DNA from: an uncultured Eudoraea sp.
Lineage (GTDB): Bacteria > Bacteroidota > Bacteroidia > Flavobacteriales > Flavobacteriaceae
Length of the DNA: 41,198 bases
Assembly (NCBI RefSeq): GCF_947258525.1
Contig: NZ_CAMYIP010000214.1
Coordinates: forward strand, 1 to 41,198
Direction of reading: 5' to 3'
Below the pieces are notes generated by a model, which ran no database searches, had not been told where the DNA came from, and was given only the letters and a program-made list of their open reading frames with translations. Numbering within the stretch: the stretch's first letter is position 1; each line of letters starts with the position of its first letter. Of the stretch, positions 27,844-36,645 are shown one piece after another. Made by a program: the position numbers and the translations under genes.

Positions 27844-28898
27844 AGATAGCAATAATAACAGGTTCCTCAGGATTAATCGGTAGTGAAGCCTGTAAGTTTT
27901 GGGATAGGCAAGGATTTTCTGTGATCGGCATTGACAATGATATGAGAAGCTATTTCTTTGGTGAAGAAGCAAGTACCTTAGAGGTAGAAGATCAATTGAA
28001 CGCTAGCTTGGCTAATTTTAAAAGTCACAGAATAGATATCCGGAATTACGACAAATTGGAAACTCTATTTTCAACGTATAGTTCAGATATCAAAGTGATC
28101 ATCCACACAGCTGCACAACCTTCTCATGATTGGGCCGCCAAAGAGCCATTGACTGATTTTTCCGTTAATGCCACCGGGACTTTAAACTTGTTGGAATTGA
28201 CGAGGATCTACTGCCCCGATGCTTCCTTCATTTTTACCAGTACTAACAAAGTATATGGAGATACGCCCAACGGACTGCCTCTTAGAGAGTTAGAATACAG
28301 ATGGGAGCCTGAAGAAGGTCACCCCTATTTTGAACATGGCATAGATGAACATATGTCAGTGGATCAATCCAAACACAGTCTCTTCGGTGCAAGCAAATTG
28401 GCTGCAGATGTGCTTGTCCAGGAATACGGCAAATATTTCGGAATGAAAACAGTTGCATTTCGTGGGGGTTGTCTAACAGGTCCCGCTCACCAGGGAGCAG
28501 AATTACATGGCTTTTTAGCGTATTTGATCAAGTGTGCGATCCATCAGAAACCTTATACAATCTTTGGGTATAAAGGGAAGCAAGTGCGGGATAATATCCA
28601 TAGTTCCGACTTAATTAAAGCCTTTTGGTTGTACTGCCAAAATCCAAGAGGCGGTGAAGTATATAACATGGGAGGATCCAGATATTCTAATATTTCCATG
28701 TTAGAGGCGATAAATAAGATCGAGGAGATATGTGGTAAAAGAGTTCCTTATACGCTTTCAGACAAAGCACGTGCAGGAGATCATATCTGGTATGTCTCAG
28801 ATATTAGAAAATTCAGAGCCCATTACCCCGATTTTGAATACGATTATAATATGGATAGGATATTGAAAGAAATGGTGAATTCTGCCATAAATAGCTAA
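27840..28898 (+). CDS. NAD-dependent sugar epimerase/dehydratase (extended SDR)
   Basis: 352 residues. Rossmann fold with GSSGLIG at residues 8-14 and the acidic IGIDNDMR after beta-2. The extended-SDR landmarks HTAAQPSHD and [13 protein letters not shown] are present. At the catalytic position normally Y-x-x-x-K the sequence reads F182-GAS-K186. The C-terminal half has [19 protein letters not shown] and [14 protein letters not shown], resembling CDP-paratose or CDP-tyvelose 2-epimerase-like enzymes. It probably makes a nucleotide-sugar donor for the locus. It is coupled by ATGA overlap to the preceding glycosyltransferase. Confidence 0.9.
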   Translation: MKIAIITGSSGLIGSEACKFWDRQGFSVIGIDNDMRSYFFGEEASTLEVEDQLNASLANFKSHRIDIRNYDKLETLFSTYSSDIKVIIHTAAQPSHDWAAKEPLTDFSVNATGTLNLLELTRIYCPDASFIFTSTNKVYGDTPNGLPLRELEYRWEPEEGHPYFEHGIDEHMSVDQSKHSLFGASKLAADVLVQEYGKYFGMKTVAFRGGCLTGPAHQGAELHGFLAYLIKCAIHQKPYTIFGYKGKQVRDNIHSSDLIKAFWLYCQNPRGGEVYNMGGSRYSNISMLEAINKIEEICGKRVPYTLSDKARAGDHIWYVSDIRKFRAHYPDFEYDYNMDRILKEMVNSAINS

Positions 28899-28971
28899 TT
28901 GCTGATATATTAGTGTTGCTAATGGGAAGTCGTGGGATGGCTATTCGATTTTTCGTTAAGATACCGGATCG

Positions 28972-30084
28972 ATGAAACACACCTCAATGAAGATTTTACT
29001 CGCTGTAGATAGCCTTGCCCGTGGCGGGATGGAACGGAGGTTAATAGAACTTGTCAAAGGCCTGAAGCGATATCCGGAAATTGAACTGAATCTTGTAGTC
29101 TTTTCAGAAACAATTGCCTATCCAGAGATCCATGATCTGGATATTCCCATCACTATCTTAAAACGGGTGCCCAAGAAGAATCCAATGGTTTTCGTTCGGT
29201 TCTATAAGCTTTGCAAGAAATTGGGGCCGGATTTAATCCACTGTTGGGGAACTATGTCTGCCATTTGGGCTATCCCAACTGCAAAACTATTAGGCATCTC
29301 CCTGATCAACGGAAATATAATGGATGCGCCTGAAGGATTGTCCTTTTTTGACAAGCGTTTATTTCGGGCTCGATTAACTTATCCCTTTTCATCTTTCATA
29401 GTAAGCAACTCAAAAGCAGGGTTAAATGCATATAAAGTGCCTAAACATAAGGCCATTTGTATTTATAATGGGTTTGATAGTAATAGGATCTCAAATCTCA
29501 AACAGGGATCTGAGTTAAAAAATGAACTCAAGGTTCAAACTCCCAAGGTAGTTGGTATGATAGGAAGTTTCTCTGAAAGAAAAGACTTTGAGACCTTTAT
29601 CAAAGCTGGAATAAAAATACTTGGCAAAAGGTCCGATGTAACCTTCCTGGCCGTAGGTGAGGGACCTGAATTGGGGAAACACCTGCAAATGGTTCCGTCA
29701 AAGTACAGGTCAAATTTTATATTTCCGGGTATTCGAACCGATGTAGAATCTGTGATTAACATCCTTGACATTGGTGTATTGTCGACAAATTCACATATTC
29801 ATGGCGAAGGTATATCGAACGTTATTCTTGAGTACATGGCCTTAGAAAAGCCTGTTATTGCGACAAAAGGAGGTGGTACTCCCGAAATAATTGAACATGG
29901 TATTTCAGGCATATTAATTCCATCCCATTCTGCCTTGGATTTGGCGAATGAAATACACTATTTACTTGAAAATATAGAAGAAGCTCGTACAATGGGGCGC
30001 AAAGGCCGTGAAACTGTAGCCGAGAAGTTCAATTTAGCAGAAATGACCAAAGCTTATATTGAACTGTATCAGCGTACTTATTGA
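28972..30084 (+). CDS. Family-4 glycosyltransferase
   Basis: 370 residues. The acceptor-side loop LLAVDSLARGGMERRLIELVKGL is typical of GT4 enzymes, as is the donor-side VVGMIGSFSERKDFETFIKAG. The E-x7-E motif is in HGEGISNVILEYMALEKPVIATKGGGTPE. Start at the ATG 28972 (MKHTSMKILL); the second Met, at 28987, would put the protein directly at the conserved beta strand and is equally plausible. It is the last glycosyltransferase of the plus-strand locus; a 273-bp gap follows. Confidence 0.93.
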   Translation: MKHTSMKILLAVDSLARGGMERRLIELVKGLKRYPEIELNLVVFSETIAYPEIHDLDIPITILKRVPKKNPMVFVRFYKLCKKLGPDLIHCWGTMSAIWAIPTAKLLGISLINGNIMDAPEGLSFFDKRLFRARLTYPFSSFIVSNSKAGLNAYKVPKHKAICIYNGFDSNRISNLKQGSELKNELKVQTPKVVGMIGSFSERKDFETFIKAGIKILGKRSDVTFLAVGEGPELGKHLQMVPSKYRSNFIFPGIRTDVESVINILDIGVLSTNSHIHGEGISNVILEYMALEKPVIATKGGGTPEIIEHGISGILIPSHSALDLANEIHYLLENIEEARTMGRKGRETVAEKFNLAEMTKAYIELYQRTY

Positions 30085-30135
30085 CATTAAGTCTTATCTT
30101 TAAAATCACCCTCAATAAAACAACATTTTTATGAT

Positions 30136-30147
30136 TTAAACGTTTAA
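30136..30147. promoter_or_regulatory. Perfect 12-bp palindrome TTAAACGTTTAA
   Basis: The core AAACGTTT resembles operators of LacI-family sugar regulators. It lies about 210 bp upstream of the lyase-like gene and 52 bp after the last glycosyltransferase. No regulator gene is in the window. The palindrome could be a chance match. Confidence 0.3.
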
Positions 30148-30305
30148 TAAACATGCTGAATAATGGTCCGAAAGTTGTCTTGTCCCAAAGCAACTAAATT
30201 AAGGCCATTAACCTTATAACAGCATCGACCAACAACCAATATAGATAGATTGCCCAAAACCAGTTGCTATTAGCATACTGGACATGTAATTAGAACTTAA
30301 CCTAC

Positions 30306-30341
30306 ATCTGTCGCAAAAAGTTAGTGAAGGAAGTGACAGAT
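30306..30341 (+). promoter_or_regulatory. Hairpin just upstream of the lyase-like gene
   Basis: ATCTGTC at 30306-30312 pairs perfectly with GACAGAT at 30335-30341; the next two positions add a G-U and a C-G pair, giving about nine base pairs around an 18-nt purine-rich loop. It ends 16 nt before the ATG, so folding in the mRNA could affect translation of the lipoprotein. No T-run follows, which argues against a terminator. Confidence 0.4.
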
Positions 30342-30357
30342 CCTAAAACTGCATGGC

Positions 30358-31389
30358 ATGAAATCCCTAATGATAAGTGTCTTTTTTCTATTTATTATTC
30401 AATTTATATCCTGCGAAGTTTACGACGCAAATGATTATTCCGATAATCCGGCATCTGCAGAACAAGAGCAAATAGCTGATGAATCCAATGATCAGACTAT
30501 AGACTATAGTTCGGAAGCATCCGATTCCAATGACGAAGATCAAGTGGAAAGCCAGGAGTGTGTAACTAATGGTGGTCGTGCTGGCGATACCGGGTTAAAA
30601 GTATGGTGTTGGGAAGATATTACCCTTCCAGTTTATACGAATAGTAAAGGAGTTTCATTCAGTAACAAAGAACTCGTTATAGATTCCGAATGTTATGAGC
30701 AACAAGTAACTAAATCAGGCAATAAACTAAGATTTCGAGTTAATCCCCTGGGCCCAGAAATTGGTTCCTGGTGTTCCAATAACTTCAATATGCGTGCGGA
30801 AGTAAGAACTGCTCCCTGGCAGGTGCGCAATGAATTGGGAACTGAAGAATGGTTTGGCTGGAGCTATGAATTTGGCGATACTTATATAATTGATCAAAAT
30901 AATCAATGGAAGTTTTTCCAGGTGTATCCAGGAACAGCAAGTGGGGGCCCACAAATCAGCTTGGAAGTGATTCACGGAGATCAATTTAATGGTCATGCTG
31001 CCGGTGAAATTTATGTGGTGAACAAGGCAGGAACTGGTGATAAGAAATATGCAAGCACCGGAATTACTCCCCAAGCAGGCCAGACAATTGATGTAGTAAT
31101 ACATGTTATATGGGGCGATCACTCAAATGGCCTTTTGCAGGTTTGGATTAATAATGAGGTGGTCTATGATGAACAAATTGCTACCGTTACTTCTGATGCT
31201 CCATGGGGAGGTAATGCCAAGTGGGGTATTTACAAATGGCCCTGGAAAGAGGAGGCAAGAGTGCAAAAATCATTAAACCAGGGAATAACACAATTGGAGA
31301 CTTATCTAGGGGCCATCAGGATGATAACGAGAAAACCGGGAGATGTCAACTATGGGAAAAACTCTTACTTCGAAGTTAGTCCGCAATAA
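30358..31389 (+). CDS. Polysaccharide lyase-like lipoprotein
   Basis: 343 residues. Signal peptide with lipobox FISC, lipid-bearing Cys19, then an acidic low-complexity linker (about residues 20-70, rich in Asp, Glu and Ser). The catalytic-like domain, residues 75-343, contains NFNMRAEVRTAPWQ, EEWFGWSYEFGDTYIID, QWKFFQVYPG and WGIYKWPWKEE, resembling heparin-lyase-I / glucuronan-lyase type jelly-roll enzymes (PF14099 group). It could cleave the polysaccharide made by the adjacent locus or capture a related environmental glycan. Acidic residues right after the Cys fit a surface-lipoprotein export signal. Confidence 0.8.
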   Translation: MKSLMISVFFLFIIQFISCEVYDANDYSDNPASAEQEQIADESNDQTIDYSSEASDSNDEDQVESQECVTNGGRAGDTGLKVWCWEDITLPVYTNSKGVSFSNKELVIDSECYEQQVTKSGNKLRFRVNPLGPEIGSWCSNNFNMRAEVRTAPWQVRNELGTEEWFGWSYEFGDTYIIDQNNQWKFFQVYPGTASGGPQISLEVIHGDQFNGHAAGEIYVVNKAGTGDKKYASTGITPQAGQTIDVVIHVIWGDHSNGLLQVWINNEVVYDEQIATVTSDAPWGGNAKWGIYKWPWKEEARVQKSLNQGITQLETYLGAIRMITRKPGDVNYGKNSYFEVSPQ

Positions 31390-31443
31390 GTGTTAGATCC
31401 TTATTTATCCAAGCACCTATCGATCTTAGATAATATAGTTAGT

Positions 31444-32712
31444 TCACTCCGGAATTAATGTGATCCGGATACCCCTGGAAAGCACAAATCCGATAAAAAT
31501 CAACAGTAAAGGAAAAATAGTCAGCAGATGCCTGATCATGCCATTGGCCATTACAAGTCCCCCAATGAAAACAAGTGCTACAAACCCAATAAAGCGTATT
31601 TCAAAAGGGAGAAAGGAAGGCCTTCTTATTCCGAGATATGCAGATAGTAACAAAAGAAGTAGCAAGAGTCCATTTGGCACTATATAGACATAAGATGCCA
31701 TTTTCTGTTGTGTATGGGAATAAGGGTAATTGAAGAATAACCGGAGTCCGCTTGCCAGTGTGTTTTGCATATACTTTAATGGGTATTCTTTTATGTTCTC
31801 AATGGCTTTTTCTTTAAGCAGCTTATCCCGTTGAATATGCGTATATGACTGAATACTTTCAAAATAAGGTCTGTGATTCTCCACAATATTGCTTGTATCA
31901 AAATAATCATCAGTCCGTTTACCAAAAACTACATCCGTACTTATCCAATCCCCATATTCATTGGGATAAGGTGATGATCTCCAGTACAATATTTCGCCTC
32001 CTCCACTACCCCAATACAAGGGTTCTCCCGTCAGTGAATGTGTATAAATCAAATAAGGCAAGCAAACAAAAAATGCACCAATCAGTACCCATATACCGGC
32101 CAGGGCCTTTTTAGATCTTGTAAAAAGGTAAACCAATAGATAAAACAGTAATGCTGTAATAATGACATACCCAAATATCACCTTGGTGAGCGTGAGAAGT
32201 CCTAAAAATATAGCAGCCTTTGCCATATTTCGTTTACGCTTTTGTTCTTGGTTGTGTACCTGAAAAAAGAAATAAAGAAAACCGCATGCTAGGAAGATGG
32301 CCAATGATTCTGAATATAAATAAACCATCCACTTTAGGGAAGGCGGATACAATCCAAATATTAAACTCAGGAGCAAAGCTTGTTTTGGCTTTAAAAAGAG
32401 AGATACTACTTTATAAAAAAGGACAACAGCCAAAATCATGAATACGGCATTTGCCAAAATCATGACCATTTTTGAAGCTTTGGTCAATAGAAATGCTGCT
32501 AGCACCAATGGATAACCAGGACCATTAATTAATTCCGGATCATCTGGGGAAGTATAAAAGCCGTTTGTCAAATTCACGGCATAGTGCATATGCCGAGTTT
32601 CATCACCCCTCAAGGTATCAGCACTAAAAATCAGGATGATCAAAAAGTAAAACAGGAATAGTGGAATAAATATCCACCATACACTTCGATTTCCGGAGAA
32701 ATATTCCTTCAT
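31444..32712 (-). CDS. GT-C (family 39-like) membrane glycosyltransferase
   Basis: 422 residues with about ten to twelve membrane segments. The first loop after the N-terminal helix carries LRGDETRHMHYAVNLTNG, with the acidic D-E pair typical of GT-C enzymes that use polyprenyl-phosphate sugars, followed by NGPGYPLVLAAFLLTK. Such proteins, of the ArnT and protein O-mannosyltransferase type, transfer a sugar on the periplasmic face. It lies 4 bp downstream of the DPM-like synthase gene, which supports a donor-maker plus donor-user pair. It is the last gene of the minus-strand operon. Confidence 0.9.
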   Translation of the reverse strand: MKEYFSGNRSVWWIFIPLFLFYFLIILIFSADTLRGDETRHMHYAVNLTNGFYTSPDDPELINGPGYPLVLAAFLLTKASKMVMILANAVFMILAVVLFYKVVSLFLKPKQALLLSLIFGLYPPSLKWMVYLYSESLAIFLACGFLYFFFQVHNQEQKRKRNMAKAAIFLGLLTLTKVIFGYVIITALLFYLLVYLFTRSKKALAGIWVLIGAFFVCLPYLIYTHSLTGEPLYWGSGGGEILYWRSSPYPNEYGDWISTDVVFGKRTDDYFDTSNIVENHRPYFESIQSYTHIQRDKLLKEKAIENIKEYPLKYMQNTLASGLRLFFNYPYSHTQQKMASYVYIVPNGLLLLLLLLSAYLGIRRPSFLPFEIRFIGFVALVFIGGLVMANGMIRHLLTIFPLLLIFIGFVLSRGIRITLIPE

Positions 32713-32716
32713 TTAA

Positions 32717-33805
32717 CTATGAGTCTTTAGTGCGCTTCAGAATAGCTGAATTCAGATGAAATAACTCATCAAAATACCGCTTTTTCTGAAGCGAAATAAA
32801 TCCAAGGCCTAAAAATTGTATGGCTGTTACAAAAGTAAATCCACCGATAAGGAAAGCATGGGGCCTCTTATTATAAACCTGAGACACCGCCTCTGTGAAT
32901 CGATCGTCAAAAAATTCATTTGCCACCTGTACTTCAGGATAAATCGCGTATACATGGTAAAATATCCATGCTATCATGTAAAGTGATAGAAACAACAATA
33001 TCAATCCAACCATCATAAATAACCCATAGGGCCTGAATATAAAACTAGACATAAGTCCATTCATTATACCCTTAAAGATGCGAACACTGGATGTCCTGTT
33101 TTGCCCATATTCCACTTGATAAGTCCAATCCAGGTGTGCGGGGATCTCAATGATGCGCCCTCTTAATATTTCGGTCTTATGAATGATTTCTGGATTGATA
33201 GAATAATTGTTGGTTTTTAAGTTTAAGGTGTCAAGAAACTCCCTTCGATAAGCACGAGCCATACCCGTAAAACTGTGCAAGTTTATGCCCGATGTATGTC
33301 GCATTAATTTATTAAGGCCTTTACTTAACAAAAGCCTGTGAAAAGGTACTTTTGTAGTCTTACCTCCTTTCATATAGGGCGAGGCAATTACAACATCAGC
33401 ATCTTCTTTAATCGCTGCGTCCATCAATTTTTCTACATGTTCAGGTCCAAAACTAAGATCAATATCCAATACGACTATATACTGGCCTTCAGCCTCTTTG
33501 AATCCGCGTCTCAATGCGCCGCCCAAATTCTGATTGACGATATTATGATATACGGAAACATTAGTTCGTGATTTTGCGAATTCTTCTGCCAGGGATCCCG
33601 TATCATCACTACTGCCGTCATTAACAATTAGTATATCCCAATCGTATTTCTGATCCAGCAGACTCAATTTATTCGCTAGAATAGTTAAGCATTCAGTAAT
33701 TATACTGGCTTCATTAAATGCGGGCAATAAGACTGTCACTGAAGGTTTGGTTGAACCCTCCCTAACTGTATTGGCCTTCTCATGTGGTTTTTGTGCCGTT
33801 TCCAT
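32717..33805 (-). CDS. Family-2 glycosyltransferase, polyprenyl-phosphate sugar synthase (DPM1/GtrB type)
   Basis: 362 residues. GT-A domain with VTVLLPAFNEASIITECL near 24, ILIVNDGSSDDTGSLAEEF near 60, and the D-x-D region VVLDIDLSFGPEHV near 112. The C-terminal quarter has two membrane helices (about 252-275 and 310-335), as in GtrB-like enzymes that load a sugar from a nucleotide donor onto a polyprenyl phosphate at the cytoplasmic face. The immediately following GT-C gene is the natural consumer of its product. Confidence 0.93.
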   Translation of the reverse strand: METAQKPHEKANTVREGSTKPSVTVLLPAFNEASIITECLTILANKLSLLDQKYDWDILIVNDGSSDDTGSLAEEFAKSRTNVSVYHNIVNQNLGGALRRGFKEAEGQYIVVLDIDLSFGPEHVEKLMDAAIKEDADVVIASPYMKGGKTTKVPFHRLLLSKGLNKLMRHTSGINLHSFTGMARAYRREFLDTLNLKTNNYSINPEIIHKTEILRGRIIEIPAHLDWTYQVEYGQNRTSSVRIFKGIMNGLMSSFIFRPYGLFMMVGLILLFLSLYMIAWIFYHVYAIYPEVQVANEFFDDRFTEAVSQVYNKRPHAFLIGGFTFVTAIQFLGLGFISLQKKRYFDELFHLNSAILKRTKDS

Positions 33806-33884
33806 TTCTCTCTATATTATAAAATTTTCGCTGTCTTTTTGGGTATAATAGGCAATGTTTTTCTTACCTATAGCCTTACCTTAC

Positions 33885-34844
33885 TTATGGTGTTATATAC
33901 TTTAGTTTGGCATTATTCAATACTGTGGAAGCGTGTTCTTCCATAGTAACTAATGTAAAGTGCTTCTGAAGCACCGACATTACTTTCTTAAATATTATCT
34001 CTTTTTCTTCACTCGAAATATTCATTCCCGGGAAGGTATCCAACCCCTTTACCTTATCGCCACCGATCAGGTCTAATGGATGTAATAAAAAACTAGGCCT
34101 AGTTCGGGTCAGCTTACATAAATAAACAGCACATGTCAGATACAGCAGCATTAAATTTTTGGATATAGAACTCAGATACATCAAGTACGTCATATGCATA
34201 GGAGTTCTGAATAATGGCATTGTGGTGACCGGCATTTCAAGTAATTGCCGATCATTTTTCAAATTCCAAAAATAAGGCCGTAGCAACCTGAAGGCATCCG
34301 AAAATTTTCCAAATAGTTCCTTTCTTTCCTTCCTTTCCTCCATCGTTAGATTTGCCGTTCTGAAATAATACATACGGGCTAGGGGTCCAATACTTGTAGG
34401 AAAAGTAGAAGCGTCAAAGGTATATCCTTTATCGGCCAGGATCTCTAATAGCGTTTCATTCCAACTAAACCCAGGCCCCCTGAATCCTTTGGGTTCTTTA
34501 CCACTTACTGATGTTATAATCTCATGCGATTGATTGATTTCCTCAATTAATTCCTCTTTGGAATACAGGTGCAGGAATGTTTCGTGTTTGAAAGAATGAT
34601 TTGCAATGTTGTGGCCGGACTCCGCCAACATTCTGATAAATGGCTTATTATGCTCATAAACAGCGTCCTGACCCACGATAAAGAATGTGATCTTTAGCTT
34701 TAATTCCTCAAGTAAACTAAGTATATGAGGAACAATTATTTCTAAGTATGAAGGATGATTTTCCCAACCGTCTACCCCGTGGTTCTTCATATAAGACCAC
34801 TGGTTGTCCAAGTCCAGGGAAAGGCTGGCAATAGGTTTTGACAT
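33885..34844 (-). CDS. NodB-type polysaccharide/sugar deacetylase
   Basis: 319 residues. The NodB fold shows motif 1 as SLDLDNQW, where the first Asp would be the base and the second would bind metal. Motif 2 is ANHSFKH (H-S-x-x-H) and motif 3 is GFRGPGFSWN. No signal peptide is seen, so it likely acts on the cytoplasmic face, perhaps removing an N-acetyl group from a lipid-linked or nucleotide sugar. The gap to the next gene is 79 bp, the only large gap in this operon. Confidence 0.9.
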   Translation of the reverse strand: MSKPIASLSLDLDNQWSYMKNHGVDGWENHPSYLEIIVPHILSLLEELKLKITFFIVGQDAVYEHNKPFIRMLAESGHNIANHSFKHETFLHLYSKEELIEEINQSHEIITSVSGKEPKGFRGPGFSWNETLLEILADKGYTFDASTFPTSIGPLARMYYFRTANLTMEERKERKELFGKFSDAFRLLRPYFWNLKNDRQLLEMPVTTMPLFRTPMHMTYLMYLSSISKNLMLLYLTCAVYLCKLTRTRPSFLLHPLDLIGGDKVKGLDTFPGMNISSEEKEIIFKKVMSVLQKHFTLVTMEEHASTVLNNAKLKYITP

Positions 34845-34861
34845 CCTAATACGAGTTTGGT

Positions 34862-36313
34862 TTATTTTTTATTAACTGCCTGAAATTCATGTTTATATTC
34901 ATCTATGAATGAATTTACATGCGTAACAACTGAGTTATTGTTGACTGAATCATTAACGAATTGTGAGGTGTTAAGTACGTAAAAATCTGGATGTTTAGTA
35001 TGTGTTTTAGGGATTATTTCGGAATAATTCAAGACCTGTAAAGGCTGCACTTTAAATGCCCTGTTTATGTGGGCAGATACGATATCCGATTCGTCAAAAT
35101 CGGGATAAAGATCTTTAACACCCTCTAAAAATATGGCTTTTAATTCGGAGTCCGACTTAGACCAAAAAGCATGATCAGCAGGTATATATTTTGGAAAATA
35201 AGTAAGCTGAAGCCCTGAGGTTTGCTCCTGATCTACCAGCGTGCTTATCCCAATTACCCCAGTGAACGGAGATTGGGTATCACTAATATTTAAAATATAG
35301 TATGGTGTGAGTGCCTTATGAGTTGTTAATACGAGACAAACGACACCCATGTATTCTATGGCTCGCTCATGTCTAACAACTTCGCATAAACGAGGATCTG
35401 TAACTTTCTCTAAAACATTGAGAGGTGCTGTAAAAACGACTTTATCAAAATACTCGACTGACTCTCCATAATGCACGTTAATACCTCCTCCTTCCGCGGG
35501 TTCAATACTGGTAACTACAGTATCTAAAAGCAAACTGGAATTATTCTCATTGAGAAGCTGCTCCAACTTGTCAAAAACAGTTTTATACCCTCCTGTGACA
35601 TATCCCATATAATCTTTCTCAACGGGGTATTCCCTTGCTTTGAATAATCTCTTGATATAGGTCCAGATAAATACCCCTGATACTCTTTTGTAGTTCTCTC
35701 CTAATTTGGCTAGTAAAAGTGGTGCCCAGAATTTATTGAAGTTTTTCTGGCCTCCCATTTTAACCAACCAATCCTTTAAGTGTACTTGCTCTAGTTTTTT
35801 CCAGTTTTTAATACGTGAGCCATAAAAAATGGTATATGCCAATCTCATTTTATCCCAAATATTAAGCAAGGGGAAAAGCAAATAATCCTTAGGGCCATTC
35901 AAAGAGTAAAAAGACTTATTTACATAATAACCAGTTAAGGCACGTGTAAAATTCAATTTAGAACCCAGGCCGATCTCTTCGATCAATCCAATTAAACTTC
36001 CATCGGTGGGAACGATAACATGGTAGAATTTATCCCAAATAAATTTACCGTAGTTAAAATAAGTAGATAACCCTCCTGGTTGTGAATCCCGTTCAATAAC
36101 TTTTACTGTAGCATTCGATTTCGAAATACGATAGGCAAGAGTAAGACCCATCAAACCAGCACCTATTACCCCTATTTTTAAGTCTTTCTCCTTTTTCATT
36201 GATCCATTAATTGACCCATTATCCAAAGTATTGTCCGACTTAATTTGAATCAAGTCCCCAGCCTCCTTTGTGCCATCTGCCTCTTTCATATTTCTTTTTA
36301 ATTGACCCGTCAT
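34862..36313 (-). CDS. FAD-dependent oxidoreductase (amine oxidase / UDP-galactopyranose mutase-like)
   Basis: 483 residues from the first ATG, but Met39 at 36199 (MKKEKDLKIGVIGAG) or Met9 at 36289 may be the true start, because the Rossmann fold begins only near residue 46. GVIGAGLMG is the dinucleotide-binding motif, followed by VKVIERDSQPGGLST, the FAD-binding glycine pair. The middle contains GFYHVI-type contacts in KFIWDKFYHVIVP and a C-terminal YVLNTSQFVN region as in flavin amine-oxidase-like enzymes. It probably oxidises or isomerises a sugar or lipid-linked sugar. It is first in the operon with the deacetylase, 17 bp upstream of it. Confidence 0.85.
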   Translation of the reverse strand: MTGQLKRNMKEADGTKEAGDLIQIKSDNTLDNGSINGSMKKEKDLKIGVIGAGLMGLTLAYRISKSNATVKVIERDSQPGGLSTYFNYGKFIWDKFYHVIVPTDGSLIGLIEEIGLGSKLNFTRALTGYYVNKSFYSLNGPKDYLLFPLLNIWDKMRLAYTIFYGSRIKNWKKLEQVHLKDWLVKMGGQKNFNKFWAPLLLAKLGENYKRVSGVFIWTYIKRLFKAREYPVEKDYMGYVTGGYKTVFDKLEQLLNENNSSLLLDTVVTSIEPAEGGGINVHYGESVEYFDKVVFTAPLNVLEKVTDPRLCEVVRHERAIEYMGVVCLVLTTHKALTPYYILNISDTQSPFTGVIGISTLVDQEQTSGLQLTYFPKYIPADHAFWSKSDSELKAIFLEGVKDLYPDFDESDIVSAHINRAFKVQPLQVLNYSEIIPKTHTKHPDFYVLNTSQFVNDSVNNNSVVTHVNSFIDEYKHEFQAVNKK

Positions 36314-36645
36314 AGTCTGATAACAAAGCTACCCATAAGTCGAATATTCCATTCATCAATTCCCTGATTACCTTTACGATCTTACTTTTGCGCCCTAATG
36401 GTCTGCAAGGTCAATTAAATTATTAGAGTTTAAAAACTAAATTATTGACAGCTAGAAAAGAATTAAAAAAAAATAGGTGAAAGACTCAAGTATCGTGTGT
36501 AATGCATTGATTAACAATTTGTTTCGGATAACCACCGCTGAGATCATTAAAATCAATTGTTGACAAGATATGCTTCTTTAGATTCAACAAATAAATGTAT
36601 CTTTCTCAAATTTATTTTGAAAGCCCTACAAAACCCGTATTTAGT
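36314..36645. other. Divergent intergenic region between the FAD oxidoreductase and the ThuA fusion gene
   Basis: No gene is seen. The stretch is AT-rich with homopolymer runs. It holds a candidate minus-strand -7 element CAAAGCTA at 36324-36331, and TACTTTTG (36383-36390) on the plus strand, which also matches TAnnTTTG but is far from the next start. No terminator or repeat was noticed. Confidence 0.5.
36324..36331 (-). promoter_or_regulatory. Candidate -7 element for the minus-strand operon
   Basis: Read on the minus strand this is TAGCTTTG, a match to TAnnTTTG. A TTG for the -33 position lies at about 36357-36359 but with a spacer near 25 bp. Transcription would begin close to the first ATG, which favours translation starting at Met9 or Met39 of the FAD protein. 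Confidence 0.35.

Noticed and set aside
12146-30084. Mobile element or phage origin for the polysaccharide locus
   Set aside because: No transposase, integrase, tRNA or flanking direct repeats were seen; variable content fits ordinary capsule-locus exchange by recombination.
36383-36390. TACTTTTG as a promoter for the ThuA fusion
   Set aside because: It matches the -7 consensus but is about 260 bp from the start at 36646 and has no -33 box at a suitable distance.
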